Source of the DNA: Cryomorpha sp963741985
Lineage (GTDB): Bacteria; Bacteroidota; Bacteroidia; Flavobacteriales_D; Cryomorphaceae
Length of the DNA: 64,000 bases
Direction: 5' to 3'
Assembly (NCBI GenBank): GCA_963741985.1
Contig: CAVUKD010000002.1
Location: 2,046,001-2,110,000 of the forward strand
Shown: piece after piece, positions 1 to 9,532 of the stretch
How positions within the stretch are numbered: position 1 is the stretch's first letter
How the letters are laid out: every line of letters begins with the position of its first letter
The notes under the pieces: generated by a model
What the model was told of the DNA's origin: nothing
Seen by the model: the letters and a program-made list of their open reading frames with translations, nothing else
The model's database searches: none
Made by a program: the position numbers and the translations under genes

Positions 1-1137
1 GGGCATCCGGCACTAACTCCCGACGAATCGCATATCGTATTTGCAAGCGATATGCCCGGTGGATTGGGAGGCAAAGATCTTTGGATTGCCCCTTTTGATA
101 AAGCGTCGCGTACGGCGGGAAAAGCTGTGAATCTCGGCCCGGATATCAATACCAAAGGAGATGACATGTTTCCTTATGTGCGCCAAGATGGTGTATTATT
201 CTTCGCCACTGATGGACGCCTTGGTATGGGTGGTCTCGATATTTTCAAAGCTGAGAAATCAGGCGATAATAAATGGAGTTCTGTTGAAATTCTGCCGGTG
301 CCGATCAATTCAATAGGAAACGATTTTGGTATTATCTGGGAGGGTGACGCACAACGCGGCTACTTTACTTCAGACCGTGCAGGTGGAAAAGGTAAGGATG
401 ATATCTATTCCTTTAGTATGCCACCACTGCTTTTTGCGCTCGAAGGGGTTGTATATGACAAAGACACAAAACTTCCCGTTCCCGATGCTGCAATAAAAGT
501 AGTGGGCAGTGATGGTGCCTCTTTTGAAATGACCACTGATGGCGGGGGAGCTTTTACCTTCGAAGCCAAAGGCGATGACCGATTTATTAATCCTGAAACC
601 AACTATTCTATCGAAGTTTCAAAACCGGACTATCTTGTTGCAAAAGATCAAATCAGTACCGTAGGATTAAACGAGTCAACTACCTTTTTGAAAGAATATT
701 TCATCACCTTTACCAAACCTGATAAACCAATCGAATTTCCGGAAGTACGTTATGCTTTCGCCAAAGCGGAGCTATTGGTTAACGATGAAGTAAACTCTAA
801 AGATTCACTTGATTTTCTTTATCAAACATTGGTTGACAACCCTACGATTATTATCGAACTTCAGGCCCATACAGATTCACGCGGTTCTGATAGTAATAAT
901 AAAAGTCTGTCGCAGCGACGGGCTCAAAGTTGTGTGGACTATTTAGAATCAAAAGGAATTCCGGCAGAGCGAATGGTGGCAAAAGGATATGGAGAAACCC
1001 GTTTGAGAATAAGTGATGCTCAAATCGCTAAAATGAAAACCGAAGAAGAGAAAGAAGCGGCTCACCAGAAAAACAGAAGAACTGAATTTTCTGTATTGAG
1101 TTTTGACTATATCCCAAAGGATCAACAAGATAATTAG
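1..1137 (+). CDS. PorE-like OmpA family protein, 5'-truncated by the window edge
   Basis: The reading frame is open from base 1, so the N-terminus lies outside the window; the ATG at 52 is internal. Visible order: PD40/WD40-like beta-propeller blades (GGKDLWIAPF, GGLDIFKA), a carboxypeptidase-regulatory-like beta domain (about codons 150-205, ALEGVVYDKDTKLPVPDA), then a C-terminal OmpA peptidoglycan-binding domain with the pattern HTDSRGSDSNN...LSQRRAQ. This propeller-CRD-OmpA order is that of PorE and related proteins, which link the T9SS machinery to peptidoglycan; the N-terminal TPR part would be upstream. T9SS cargo elsewhere in the window fits. Other OmpA-propeller lipoproteins share the architecture, so PorE itself is an inference. 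A strong terminator follows. Confidence 0.85.
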   Translation, partial: GHPALTPDESHIVFASDMPGGLGGKDLWIAPFDKASRTAGKAVNLGPDINTKGDDMFPYVRQDGVLFFATDGRLGMGGLDIFKAEKSGDNKWSSVEILPVPINSIGNDFGIIWEGDAQRGYFTSDRAGGKGKDDIYSFSMPPLLFALEGVVYDKDTKLPVPDAAIKVVGSDGASFEMTTDGGGAFTFEAKGDDRFINPETNYSIEVSKPDYLVAKDQISTVGLNESTTFLKEYFITFTKPDKPIEFPEVRYAFAKAELLVNDEVNSKDSLDFLYQTLVDNPTIIIELQAHTDSRGSDSNNKSLSQRRAQSCVDYLESKGIPAERMVAKGYGETRLRISDAQIAKMKTEEEKEAAHQKNRRTEFSVLSFDYIPKDQQDN

Positions 1138-1154
1138 CATATTTTAAATAGTTG

Positions 1155-1190
1155 AAAAGCATTCCGGCAAACTGCCGGAATGCTTTTTTT
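1155..1190 (+). terminator. Rho-independent terminator after the OmpA gene
   Basis: A perfect 15-bp inverted repeat (1155-1169 with 1173-1187, AAAAGCATTCCGGCA, 3-nt loop) runs into a T tract. It separates the OmpA gene from purM, which starts 11 bases later. Confidence 0.9.
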
Positions 1191-1201
1191 TATACCCGAT
1201 A

Positions 1202-2374
1202 ATGAGCGAAGAAAAGCGATACCAGGCACGCGGTGTAAGTGCCGGAAAAGAAGATGTTCATGCTGCAATAAGCGGTATTGACAAAGGACTGTTCCCAAAT
1301 GCCTTTTGCAAAGTCGTTCCAGATTTTTTGACCGCAAGTAAAGATCATTGTATTGTTATGCACGCCGATGGTGCGGGAACAAAGTCAGCCCTCGCCTACG
1401 CCTATTGGAAAGAAACCGGAGATTTATCCGTTTGGAAAGGTATTGCTCAGGATGCGCTCATAATGAATCTGGACGATCTGCTTTGTGTTGGAATTACCAA
1501 TCAAATACTAGTCAGTTCAACCATTGGAAGAAATAAGCATCTTATTCCCGGTGAAGTCATTAAAGAAATTATTCAAGGCACGGAAGAAATCCTTGAAAAC
1601 CTTCGAAGTCTTGGGATAGGTATTTACTCAACAGGTGGCGAAACTGCTGATGTGGGCGACCTCGTGCGAACAATAATTGTGGATAGTACGGTAACCGCTC
1701 GTGCAAAAAGGTCAGATATTATTGACAATTCCAATATTCAGACTGGTAATGTTATTCTGGGACTTTCATCATTCGGTCAGGCCACCTACGAAAATGAGTA
1801 TAATGCCGGAATGGGAAGTAATGGTCTCACCTCAGCTCGCCATGATGTATTCAATAAAGGGGTTGCCGAAAAGTATCCGGAAAGTTTTGATTCCGCGGTA
1901 CCCGAAAGTTTAGTATACAGCGGAAAATACAAACTCACAGACCGTGTAAGTTCCCTTCCGGTAACGGTAGGAAAGGCTGTTCTTTCGCCTACGCGCACCT
2001 ATGCCCCGGTGATGAAACAGATATTGGAAAGGTTTCGCGCTAAGATAAACGGAATCGTGCATTGCAGCGGTGGTGCGCAGACCAAAGTATTGCATTTTGC
2101 AGGAAACTGCCACATTATAAAAGACAGTATGTTCCCCGTGCCACCTCTGTTTGAACTGATTCAAAACGTATCGGGAACTAGTTGGGAGGAAATGTACAAG
2201 GTTTTCAATATGGGACACCGTATGGAGATTTATACAGATTTGGATTCGGCATCCGAAATGATTGCAATAGCCGAAACATATAATATAGAGGCACAAATCG
2301 TGGGGCGCGTAACCGAAAGCGAAACAAAGCGATTGACAATAAAAACCCCCGATGGCCTGGTTAATTACAACTGA
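1202..2374 (+). CDS. purM: Phosphoribosylformylglycinamidine cyclo-ligase (AIR synthase)
   Basis: Converts FGAM to AIR with ATP in cytosolic purine synthesis. The 390-aa product begins with YQARGVSAGKEDVHAAI and carries the PurM ATP-binding features HADGAGTKSALAY, IAQDALIMNLDDLLCVG and STGGETADVGDLVRT. It is longer than the roughly 345-aa proteobacterial enzyme and matches the long form usual in Bacteroidota. The ATG at 1202 lies just after the upstream terminator, with prfA following after 2 bases, so it probably opens a purM-prfA-pyrF-DUF2851-pspC transcription unit. No frameshift or missing motif is seen. Confidence 0.95.
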   Translation: MSEEKRYQARGVSAGKEDVHAAISGIDKGLFPNAFCKVVPDFLTASKDHCIVMHADGAGTKSALAYAYWKETGDLSVWKGIAQDALIMNLDDLLCVGITNQILVSSTIGRNKHLIPGEVIKEIIQGTEEILENLRSLGIGIYSTGGETADVGDLVRTIIVDSTVTARAKRSDIIDNSNIQTGNVILGLSSFGQATYENEYNAGMGSNGLTSARHDVFNKGVAEKYPESFDSAVPESLVYSGKYKLTDRVSSLPVTVGKAVLSPTRTYAPVMKQILERFRAKINGIVHCSGGAQTKVLHFAGNCHIIKDSMFPVPPLFELIQNVSGTSWEEMYKVFNMGHRMEIYTDLDSASEMIAIAETYNIEAQIVGRVTESETKRLTIKTPDGLVNYN

Positions 2375-2376
2375 TT

Positions 2377-3465
2377 ATGAATCAAAATGAAATATTGATC
2401 CGCCTTGGGGCAGTGAAAGATCACTATCAGGAGATCGGAAAGCGAATTGTAGACCCGGACGTGATTTCGGATATGAAAGTGTACGTTCGTCTCACCAAGG
2501 AATTCAAGGATTTGGAACCTGTGGTGCAAGCGTACGATGCGTATAAGCTCCTCTGTGATAATTTGGAAAACACCAAGGAAATTCTTCGAACCGAGAAAGA
2601 TGAAGAATTTCGTGAGATGGCAAAAATCGAAGCAGCGGATCTCGAAGAAGAGAAGGAAAAAATAGAGGACGAAATCAAGATTCTCCTAATTCCAAAAGAT
2701 CCGGATGATTCCAAAAATGCCATTTTGGAAATTCGTGCCGGAACAGGCGGTGATGAAGCAAGTATTTTTGCCGGCGATCTTTTCAGAATGTACACCAAGT
2801 ATATTGAGTCGAAGGGCTGGAAAATAGAGATTGTTGATACCAATTACGGCTCGTCCGGAGGGTTTAAAGAAATTATTTTCAACGTGATCGGTAATGGAGT
2901 ATATGGAATTCTGAAATATGAGGGGGGAGTACATCGTGTGCAGCGCGTGCCCCAAACTGAAACTCAGGGAAGAGTGCATACCTCTGCTGCTACCGTGATT
3001 GTATTGCCTGAAGCTGAAGAATTTGATGTGGATATCAAAGATTCTGATATTCGCGTTGATAGCTACTGTTCTTCAGGCCCTGGTGGTCAATCGGTAAACA
3101 CGACCTATTCGGCGATCCGACTTACACATATTCCCACTGGAATTGTGGCTCAGTGCCAAGATCAGAAATCAAAGTTGAAAAACCACGAGAAGGCAATGAG
3201 CGTTTTGCGTACCCGGATTTATGAAATGGAACTTGAGAAAAAACTTGAAGCTGATTCTAAAATCAGGAAGACAATGGTCTCAAGTGGCGACAGGAGCGCA
3301 AAAATTCGCACCTACAACTACTCTCAGGGCCGCGTGACCGATCACCGGATAAACATGAATGTCTACAATTTATCTGGTTTTATGGATGGCGATATAGATG
3401 AAATGCTCGAAGCCCTTCAAGTAGCCGAAAATGCAGAGAAACTTAAGGAAAGCGTAGCGCAATAA
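2377..3465 (+). CDS. prfA: Peptide chain release factor 1
   Basis: Reads UAA and UAG stop codons and triggers peptide release on the ribosome. The 362-aa protein has an N-terminal helical domain, the stop-codon recognition PxT motif in VPQTETQGRVHTSA, and the catalytic GGQ loop in SSGPGGQSVNTTYSA. PxT rather than SPF distinguishes RF1 from RF2. Length is normal. It follows purM by 2 bases and precedes pyrF by 3 bases, so translation is probably coupled. Confidence 0.97.
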   Translation: MNQNEILIRLGAVKDHYQEIGKRIVDPDVISDMKVYVRLTKEFKDLEPVVQAYDAYKLLCDNLENTKEILRTEKDEEFREMAKIEAADLEEEKEKIEDEIKILLIPKDPDDSKNAILEIRAGTGGDEASIFAGDLFRMYTKYIESKGWKIEIVDTNYGSSGGFKEIIFNVIGNGVYGILKYEGGVHRVQRVPQTETQGRVHTSAATVIVLPEAEEFDVDIKDSDIRVDSYCSSGPGGQSVNTTYSAIRLTHIPTGIVAQCQDQKSKLKNHEKAMSVLRTRIYEMELEKKLEADSKIRKTMVSSGDRSAKIRTYNYSQGRVTDHRINMNVYNLSGFMDGDIDEMLEALQVAENAEKLKESVAQ

Positions 3466-3468
3466 CCT

Positions 3469-4293
3469 ATGAATCGCACCGAACTTATCTCCCGGATCAA
3501 GTCTCAACGGTCATTTCTTTGTGTCGGACTCGATCCTGATCTTTCAAAAATTCCCACACATTTATTAAGTGAGGCCGATCCGGTTTTTGAATTCAATAAG
3601 CAAATTATAGATGCGACTCGTGAACATTGTGTGGCGTACAAACCCAATCTGGCTTTTTACGAATGTCTTGGGCTCCAAGGTTGGGAAGCTATGCAGAAAA
3701 CGGTGGATTACATTGGTAAAGATCATTTCATAATCGCTGATGCTAAGCGCGGTGATATCGGAAATACAGCCCGCAAATATGCAGAGGCCTTTTTCAAACA
3801 ATTGGATTTCGACGCCATCACTATTGCCCCTTACATGGGGAGTGATTCGGTAAAACCCTTTTTAGAATTCGATGGAAAGTGGGCTATACTTTTAGCTCTT
3901 ACGTCAAATAAAGGTGCACGCGATTTTCAGTTAGAAGAATTGAAAAACCGGAATGAACCTCTTTTTGAAAAAGTGATTAATTCTTCCAAAAAATGGGGCT
4001 CTCCAGAAAATCTCATGTATGTAATAGGCGCAACAAGACCCGAATACTTAAAGAAAATCAGAACCCTTGTCCCGGATCATTTTTTCCTCGTTCCCGGCAT
4101 TGGAGCCCAGGGTGGAAGCTTACGAGAAGTTACAGAAAACGGTTTGAACAAGAATGTTGGACTACTTGTAAATTCTTCGCGATCAATTTTATACGCAGGC
4201 AGTGGGCGCGATTTTGCTAAGCATTCTCACCAAGAAGCAATAAAAATTTCTAAGGAGATGCGTGCAATTCTTGAAGAAAAAAGCCTACTTTGA
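3469..4293 (+). CDS. pyrF: Orotidine 5'-phosphate decarboxylase (long type)
   Basis: Decarboxylates OMP to UMP, the last step of pyrimidine synthesis. The 274-aa sequence has FLCVGLDPDL at the N-terminus, the catalytic DAKRGDIGNTA motif (Asp-Lys-Asp network), and a phosphate-binding C-terminal segment around VPGIGAQGG and NSSRSILYA. This is the longer type-2 PyrF rather than the 230-aa E. coli form. It is tightly packed behind prfA in the same unit. Confidence 0.95.
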   Translation: MNRTELISRIKSQRSFLCVGLDPDLSKIPTHLLSEADPVFEFNKQIIDATREHCVAYKPNLAFYECLGLQGWEAMQKTVDYIGKDHFIIADAKRGDIGNTARKYAEAFFKQLDFDAITIAPYMGSDSVKPFLEFDGKWAILLALTSNKGARDFQLEELKNRNEPLFEKVINSSKKWGSPENLMYVIGATRPEYLKKIRTLVPDHFFLVPGIGAQGGSLREVTENGLNKNVGLLVNSSRSILYAGSGRDFAKHSHQEAIKISKEMRAILEEKSLL

Positions 4294-4308
4294 TGGAAAT
4301 TTTTTTCG

Positions 4309-5601
4309 GTGAACGAAGATTTTCTCCAATATGTATGGAAGTATCAGCGGTTTACTTCGCATGATTTGTGCTGCACTGACGGGCAAAATCTTGAAGTGCT
4401 CAAAACAGGGATTCACAATTTCAACGCAGGTCCCGATTTTCTCGATGCCCGCCTGAGAATTGGTGATACCGTCTGGGCCGGGAATGTGGAAGTTCACATA
4501 AATTCTTCCGATTGGTACAAGCACAATCACGATAAAGATACAGCATACGCCAATGTGATTTTGCACGTTGTTTTCACCAATGATAAGCCCGTGATAAATA
4601 AATCCGGTCAGGAAATTCCTGTATTGGTTCTCAAAGATTTGCTTGATTATCAGATTTACCGATACTATAAATCATGGGTCAAAAAAGCATCTTTCATCCC
4701 GTGTGAAGAGTTGGTGCTAAACGTACCAACTATTGTAAAAACGGCGGCAGTCCAATCCGAAGCGATAAACCGATTGGAACTAAAATCAGAGAGGTGCCTT
4801 GACCTTTTGAAGCAGACAAATGGCGACATCGAAGAAACCTTTTACCGTATTCTGTGCCGATCGTTGGGATTGAGCGTAAATGCAATGCCTTTTGAGAATC
4901 TGGCTCAAAATACGCCTTTTTCGCTTTTGCGAAAAAACAGATCTTCCATCCTCGAAATGGAATCGCTTTTGCTCGGTCAGGCCGGATTGTTGGATGATGA
5001 AACCGAAACTGGCGCGTATCTTGATAAATTGAAATCGGAATATGCACATCAGAAAGTGAAATTCCAACTAAATGCCATGCCCAAGACTGCCTGGAAGTAT
5101 TCCCGCTTGCGTCCGCCAAATTTTCCAGCGGTTCGAATTGCTCAACTGTCCAGAATTTATTTGAATAATAATGCGCTTGCTCAAAAGATTATCGACCAGG
5201 AATCTACGCGTGGAATAGAAGATATTTTTGACGTAAGCCTTAATACTCCATTCTGGAAAACGCATTATACGCTGAAAGCACCGAGCGATCCGGTGGTCAA
5301 AAGTTTGGGTAAAAGCACGATCCAGTTGCTCATCGTCAATGCGATTGTACCTTTTCTTTTTGCTCTGGCTTCTTATAATAAAGATCAAAGCTTTCGGGAG
5401 CGAGCCATCGACTTTTTAGAAGAATTACCAACTGAAAAGAACGCTGTTATTTCTAAATTTGCTAAACTTGACTTTATTTCACGATCTGCTCTTGACTCAC
5501 AGGGATTGATTGGTTTGAAAAAAAATCGGTGTGAACAATTAAAATGCTTAAATTGTAAGGTCGGAATTCAAATACTGAAACAAAATGGAACGGATCATTA
5601 A
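4309..5601 (+). CDS. DUF2851 family protein
   Basis: A 430-aa protein of the Bacteroidota-restricted DUF2851 family. Typical features near the N-terminus are EDFLQYVWKYQRF, HNFNAGPDFLDARL and GNVEVHINSSDW; the C-terminus is cysteine-rich (CEQLKCLNCKVG). No signal peptide or membrane segment is evident, so a cytosolic location is inferred. The start is GTG at 4309; the nearby ATG at 4293 is in another frame. The function is unknown. The last 17 bases overlap the PspC gene. Confidence 0.88.
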   Translation: MNEDFLQYVWKYQRFTSHDLCCTDGQNLEVLKTGIHNFNAGPDFLDARLRIGDTVWAGNVEVHINSSDWYKHNHDKDTAYANVILHVVFTNDKPVINKSGQEIPVLVLKDLLDYQIYRYYKSWVKKASFIPCEELVLNVPTIVKTAAVQSEAINRLELKSERCLDLLKQTNGDIEETFYRILCRSLGLSVNAMPFENLAQNTPFSLLRKNRSSILEMESLLLGQAGLLDDETETGAYLDKLKSEYAHQKVKFQLNAMPKTAWKYSRLRPPNFPAVRIAQLSRIYLNNNALAQKIIDQESTRGIEDIFDVSLNTPFWKTHYTLKAPSDPVVKSLGKSTIQLLIVNAIVPFLFALASYNKDQSFRERAIDFLEELPTEKNAVISKFAKLDFISRSALDSQGLIGLKKNRCEQLKCLNCKVGIQILKQNGTDH

Positions 5602-5818
5602 TCGGATATACAATTTTTTTGAAGAACGCGCCTTCGGAGTTTGCGCGTGGTGGGGAGATAAACTGGGGATAGCCTCTTCAAAAGTGCGCCTCTATTTTAT
5701 TTATCTCTCATTCATTACCCTTGGTTCACCGTTGATTATTTATTTGATAATGGCGTTCGTTTTGGAACATAAATCCTATTTCAAATTCAAACATCGAAAA
5801 ACAATTTGGGATCTTTAA
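5585..5818 (+). CDS. PspC domain small membrane protein
   Basis: A 77-aa protein made almost entirely of a PspC domain: an N-terminal FGVCAWWGDKLGIASSKVRLYFI segment, then one hydrophobic helix (LSFITLGSPLIIYLIMAFVL) and a basic tail. In enterobacteria PspC belongs to the membrane-stress phage-shock response; stand-alone PspC proteins in Bacteroidota have no assigned role. It overlaps the 3' end of the DUF2851 gene by 17 bases, a stable neighbour arrangement suggesting co-translation. Confidence 0.85.
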   Translation: MERIINRIYNFFEERAFGVCAWWGDKLGIASSKVRLYFIYLSFITLGSPLIIYLIMAFVLEHKSYFKFKHRKTIWDL

Positions 5819-5921
5819 ACCACAATAAAAGGCTTTCCATTTTGCAAACACCAAGAATTTTAGTTTTTTAGCGGCCTTAGTTTTAGAAATTAATATCCGA
5901 AAGGTTCACTTATACCATATT

Positions 5922-7985
5922 ATGAAGCGATTTTTATACTGTTTTGCGGGCATTCTCTTAACCGTAAATTTGAATGCTCAGGTTTCCGCAAAAATTGACC
6001 TTTCGAACGATAGTGAACAACTTGACGATGGTCGTGCTCAATTGGTAGATGTTAAAGGTACCCCACCATTTACCTATAAGTGGTCCAATCCGAAAACAGA
6101 CCTGGATTCTGATAATAGCTCAGGACTAACTGAAGGAATACCTTTTTCAGTCGTTATCATCGATGCAACGGGAGATTCAATAAAACTTACCGATGTAGTG
6201 CCACCTGTATCGACCGAAGAACGTATCAACTCGGTCTTTCTGCCCATTGTAAACGGATTGACTTCAGTTCTGTTTTGGGATCCATTCTCAGCAATAGGAA
6301 TTTATGACCCCGTAATCTACGCAGATGAACACCGGGTGTTTGCCGCAGGTTATAAACGAGATGACATAAAGAAAATATTTATTCAAAAATGGTATGCACC
6401 CGAAGGAACGAAAGTAAAAGAAGGCGATAAACTCGCTCTTTTGCGAAGGAATGTGGGTGATACAATTACTGTATTGGCGAAAGAGCCCGGAAAAATTCAC
6501 CACTGGGCTGAAGAAGGAGAGATGGTATTTGACCGTAGTGACATTGCTTCGCTTGCCGAAGCCAATACTGCCGTTTTTGGAAGTATCGTTTACGATTCTC
6601 CCCGACCTTTACTCAATCCGAATGGAAGCAAGCAGACTAAAGCCATTCCACTTATTGTTGTGTGGCTGATCTGCGGGGCATTATTCTTTACTATCCGAAT
6701 GGGATTCATCAATTTCAGAGGAATAAAGCAAGCGATAAATCTAGTACGTGGAAAGTTTAGCGATCCGAATGATGAAGGAGAGGTTTCTCACTTTCAGGCA
6801 TTGACCACCGCACTATCCGCAACAGTAGGTCTCGGAAATATAGCCGGTGTGGCCGTAGCCATTGTCGTGGGTGGTGCTGGAGCTACTTTCTGGATGATCG
6901 TTGCCGGTCTTCTTGGAATGGCGAGTAAATTTACGGAATGTACGCTGGGAGTAAAATACCGGCATATTAATGATAAAGGAGTCGTATCTGGTGGCCCCAT
7001 GTATTATTTGAGCGAAGGCTTAAAACGCAAAAACATGGCCGGATTGGGAAAAGTCCTTGCAGCATTTTTTGCTATTCTTTGTATTGGAGCTTCATTTGGT
7101 GGAGGAAATATGTTTCAGGCCAATCAAGCTTTTGCACAAGTATCCAGTAAAGTGCCAATTTTTCAGGATAATGGAGCACTCTTTGGAGTGATTTTGGCTA
7201 TTTTGGTTGCGCTGGTTATTCTTGGTGGAATCAAAAGTATTGCCCGCGTTACCGATAAGATTGTTCCGTTTATGGTAATCGTCTATGTGGGATTCTCGCT
7301 GATCATCATTTTCATGAATTTCAGCCATGTTGGTGCTGCGTTCTCAGGAATTATTGACGGTGCATTTTCTCCTTCCGCACTGCGTGGTGGGGTAATAGGT
7401 GTTTTAGTCATCGGCTTCCAGCGTGCTGCCTTTTCGAACGAGGCCGGAGTCGGTTCAGCATCGATAGCTCACTCAGCATCTAAGACCAAGTATCCTGTGA
7501 GCGAAGGGATTGTCGCACTTCTCGAACCCTTTATCGACACTGTAGTAGTTTGTACCATGACAGCACTTGTATTGATCTTTACCGGTTTTGCAAATGATCC
7601 CGGTGGATTGAATGGTTCTGAGCTTACATCAGCCGCTTTCAGCAGCGTTTTTGCGTGGTTCGATTGGGTGCTATTGGTGGCTATTGTTCTATTTGCGTTC
7701 TCCACGATGATCTCCTGGTCCTATTATGGTTTGAAGGCGTGGAGTTACCTTTTCGGAAGATCAAGAAGATCAGAGTATGCCTATAAAGTACTCTTCCTGA
7801 TTTTTGTTGTCATTGGATCATCTGTGGGGCTGGGAAGCGTACTCGATTTTTCCGATTTGATGATCCTCGGGATGGCCTTTCCAAATATTCTGGGACTACT
7901 TCTGCTCTCCGGAGAAGTGCGTCATGATCTCAGAGAGTATCTGTCAGGGATAAAATCAGGCGTAATCAAACGTTTTAAAGAATAG
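5922..7985 (+). CDS. Alanine/sodium symporter (AGCS) with extra N-terminal extracytoplasmic domains
   Basis: The C-terminal roughly 450 residues are a sodium:alanine/glycine symporter of the AGCS family: TALSATVGLGNIAGVAVAI, the GGPMYYLSEGLKRKN loop, RAAFSNEAGVGSASIAHSA and about ten hydrophobic helices. The N-terminus differs from the usual 450-550 aa family member. It has a signal peptide (MKRFLYCFAGILLTVNLNAQ), an SprB-like beta module at residues 22-95 (GTPPFTYKWSN), and a biotinyl/lipoyl-like segment at about 150-210 (WYAPEGTKVKEGDKLALLRR, PGKIHHWAEEGE) lying between the first amphipathic helix and TM1. Related long forms occur in Bacteroidota; the role of the extra domains is unknown. 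Confidence 0.9.
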   Translation: MKRFLYCFAGILLTVNLNAQVSAKIDLSNDSEQLDDGRAQLVDVKGTPPFTYKWSNPKTDLDSDNSSGLTEGIPFSVVIIDATGDSIKLTDVVPPVSTEERINSVFLPIVNGLTSVLFWDPFSAIGIYDPVIYADEHRVFAAGYKRDDIKKIFIQKWYAPEGTKVKEGDKLALLRRNVGDTITVLAKEPGKIHHWAEEGEMVFDRSDIASLAEANTAVFGSIVYDSPRPLLNPNGSKQTKAIPLIVVWLICGALFFTIRMGFINFRGIKQAINLVRGKFSDPNDEGEVSHFQALTTALSATVGLGNIAGVAVAIVVGGAGATFWMIVAGLLGMASKFTECTLGVKYRHINDKGVVSGGPMYYLSEGLKRKNMAGLGKVLAAFFAILCIGASFGGGNMFQANQAFAQVSSKVPIFQDNGALFGVILAILVALVILGGIKSIARVTDKIVPFMVIVYVGFSLIIIFMNFSHVGAAFSGIIDGAFSPSALRGGVIGVLVIGFQRAAFSNEAGVGSASIAHSASKTKYPVSEGIVALLEPFIDTVVVCTMTALVLIFTGFANDPGGLNGSELTSAAFSSVFAWFDWVLLVAIVLFAFSTMISWSYYGLKAWSYLFGRSRRSEYAYKVLFLIFVVIGSSVGLGSVLDFSDLMILGMAFPNILGLLLLSGEVRHDLREYLSGIKSGVIKRFKE

Positions 7986-8006
7986 ACTTCCGCAAAATAT
8001 GTAGCT

Positions 8007-8966
8007 GTGTTCCAAAATCTTAAAACATTTTTCAAGTACCACAGAACAGAGCGCGACGGAGCAATTGCTCTACTCATTATTGTTGTCCTTATTTCGGCTG
8101 GAGTGCAGGCATATACACATTTTTATACCCCTCCGATTCAGGATTCCAGTCAGTTTTTGGTAGAACTCGATTCAATCGAAAAAGTGCAAAAAGATAAGGT
8201 CGCAGAGGTTGATTTCAAATCTACGCACTTTTACGAATCTGAAAAATTTCATTTCGATCCCAATCAATTAAGCGATTCGGGATATCAGGCACTCGGTTTT
8301 TCCGAAAAGGAAATACAAACGCTCAGAAATTATATGAAGTCAGGCGCTTCGTTTCACATAAAAAAGGATTTTGCGAAGCTCTATTTTGTCGATGATTCGG
8401 AATATATTGCCCTGGAGCCATTCATTGATTTGCCGGAAGGCTACCCAAAGCATAAAATCCCGAAAGATTCGTACGAGCCTTACGGTAAATCCCCTAAAAA
8501 GGAAAAATATGTAAAGGATACTACTTCCTGGTCTGATACAGCAAAGTTTAAAAATTACACCTATAAAAAGTTTATTTGCGATTTGAACCATGCTGACACC
8601 GCCGAACTCAAGCGGCTACCCTATATCGGACCATATTATGCAAAGAAAATAGTGGAAATGAGGGGCGAGTTAGGAGGTTTTTATGATTTGAGCCAATTGC
8701 TCGAACTCTATAAAATGACGCCCGAGACCATAGATAAATTTGCGCCTCAGGTTACCATCGATTTATCTGCCATCCGCAAAATTCATGTCAATACCTGCAC
8801 TTCGCAAGAGCTTGCCGCTCATCCGTATATTAATTTTCAACTCGCTAATGCCATCATACTCAAACGCGAATCGGTTGGCGGTTTTAAGGATATGAACGAC
8901 CTTCGCCAACGCGGTTTGTTAAATGCGGATTTAAGCAGTAAACTTGCACCTTATTTAGAATTTTAA
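8007..8966 (+). CDS. Helix-hairpin-helix domain protein, membrane-anchored
   Basis: A 319-aa protein with one N-terminal membrane helix (about residues 17-36, IALLIIVVLISAGVQAY) and, after a lysine-rich spacer, helix-hairpin-helix units of the ComEA type: DLNHADTAELKRLPYIGPYY at about 192-212, and a second unit beginning HVNTCTSQELAAHPYINF. HhH units bind DNA non-specifically, and ComEA-like proteins act in DNA uptake, but this architecture is widespread in Bacteroidota without proven function. The start is GTG at 8007. apt follows after 3 bases. Confidence 0.85.
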   Translation: MFQNLKTFFKYHRTERDGAIALLIIVVLISAGVQAYTHFYTPPIQDSSQFLVELDSIEKVQKDKVAEVDFKSTHFYESEKFHFDPNQLSDSGYQALGFSEKEIQTLRNYMKSGASFHIKKDFAKLYFVDDSEYIALEPFIDLPEGYPKHKIPKDSYEPYGKSPKKEKYVKDTTSWSDTAKFKNYTYKKFICDLNHADTAELKRLPYIGPYYAKKIVEMRGELGGFYDLSQLLELYKMTPETIDKFAPQVTIDLSAIRKIHVNTCTSQELAAHPYINFQLANAIILKRESVGGFKDMNDLRQRGLLNADLSSKLAPYLEF

Positions 8967-8969
8967 GAC

Positions 8970-9503
8970 ATGAATGTAAATCAGGCAATTCGGGAAACCG
9001 TTCGCACCATTCCCGACTTTCCCAAACCTGGAATCCAATTTAAGGATATTACCCCTATTTTAGAAAATCCTGTGCTCAGTCGGGCAATTATTGATACTTT
9101 TATCAAAAATTTTGAAGGCGTAAAAATTGATGCCGTGGCAGGTGTTGAAAGCCGGGGTTTTCTTTACGGATTGCCTCTGGCAATGGCCCTGAACGTGCCT
9201 TTTGTAATCGTTCGAAAAAAAGGAAAACTTCCTGCCGAAACGGTTTCCTATAAATACGACCTCGAATACGGTTCGGCCGAAATAGAAATGCATAAGGGAG
9301 CCGTGCGCGAAGGCATGAATGTACTTGTGCACGACGACTTGCTTGCAACAGGCGGAACTGCAATGGCTGCAGCCCGGCTCATTGAAAATCAGGGAGCCGC
9401 AATTGCCGGATTTTGTTTTTTAATAGAGTTGAACGAATTGCAGGGAAGAGCGTGTTTAATGCCATTTGATGAACCAATCATCAGTCTGGTACGTTACGAA
9501 TAG
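8970..9503 (+). CDS. apt: Adenine phosphoribosyltransferase
   Basis: Salvages adenine to AMP using PRPP. The 177-aa product has the family opening IRETVRTIPDFPKPGIQFKD, the flexible loop RKKGKLPAETVSYKYDLEYG, and the PRPP-binding motif VLVHDDLLATGGTAMAA. Length is as expected for bacterial Apt. It lies 3 bases behind the helix-hairpin-helix gene. Confidence 0.96.
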   Translation: MNVNQAIRETVRTIPDFPKPGIQFKDITPILENPVLSRAIIDTFIKNFEGVKIDAVAGVESRGFLYGLPLAMALNVPFVIVRKKGKLPAETVSYKYDLEYGSAEIEMHKGAVREGMNVLVHDDLLATGGTAMAAARLIENQGAAIAGFCFLIELNELQGRACLMPFDEPIISLVRYE

Positions 9504-9532
9504 TTGACATTATCAATTGAAAAAGAATACCC

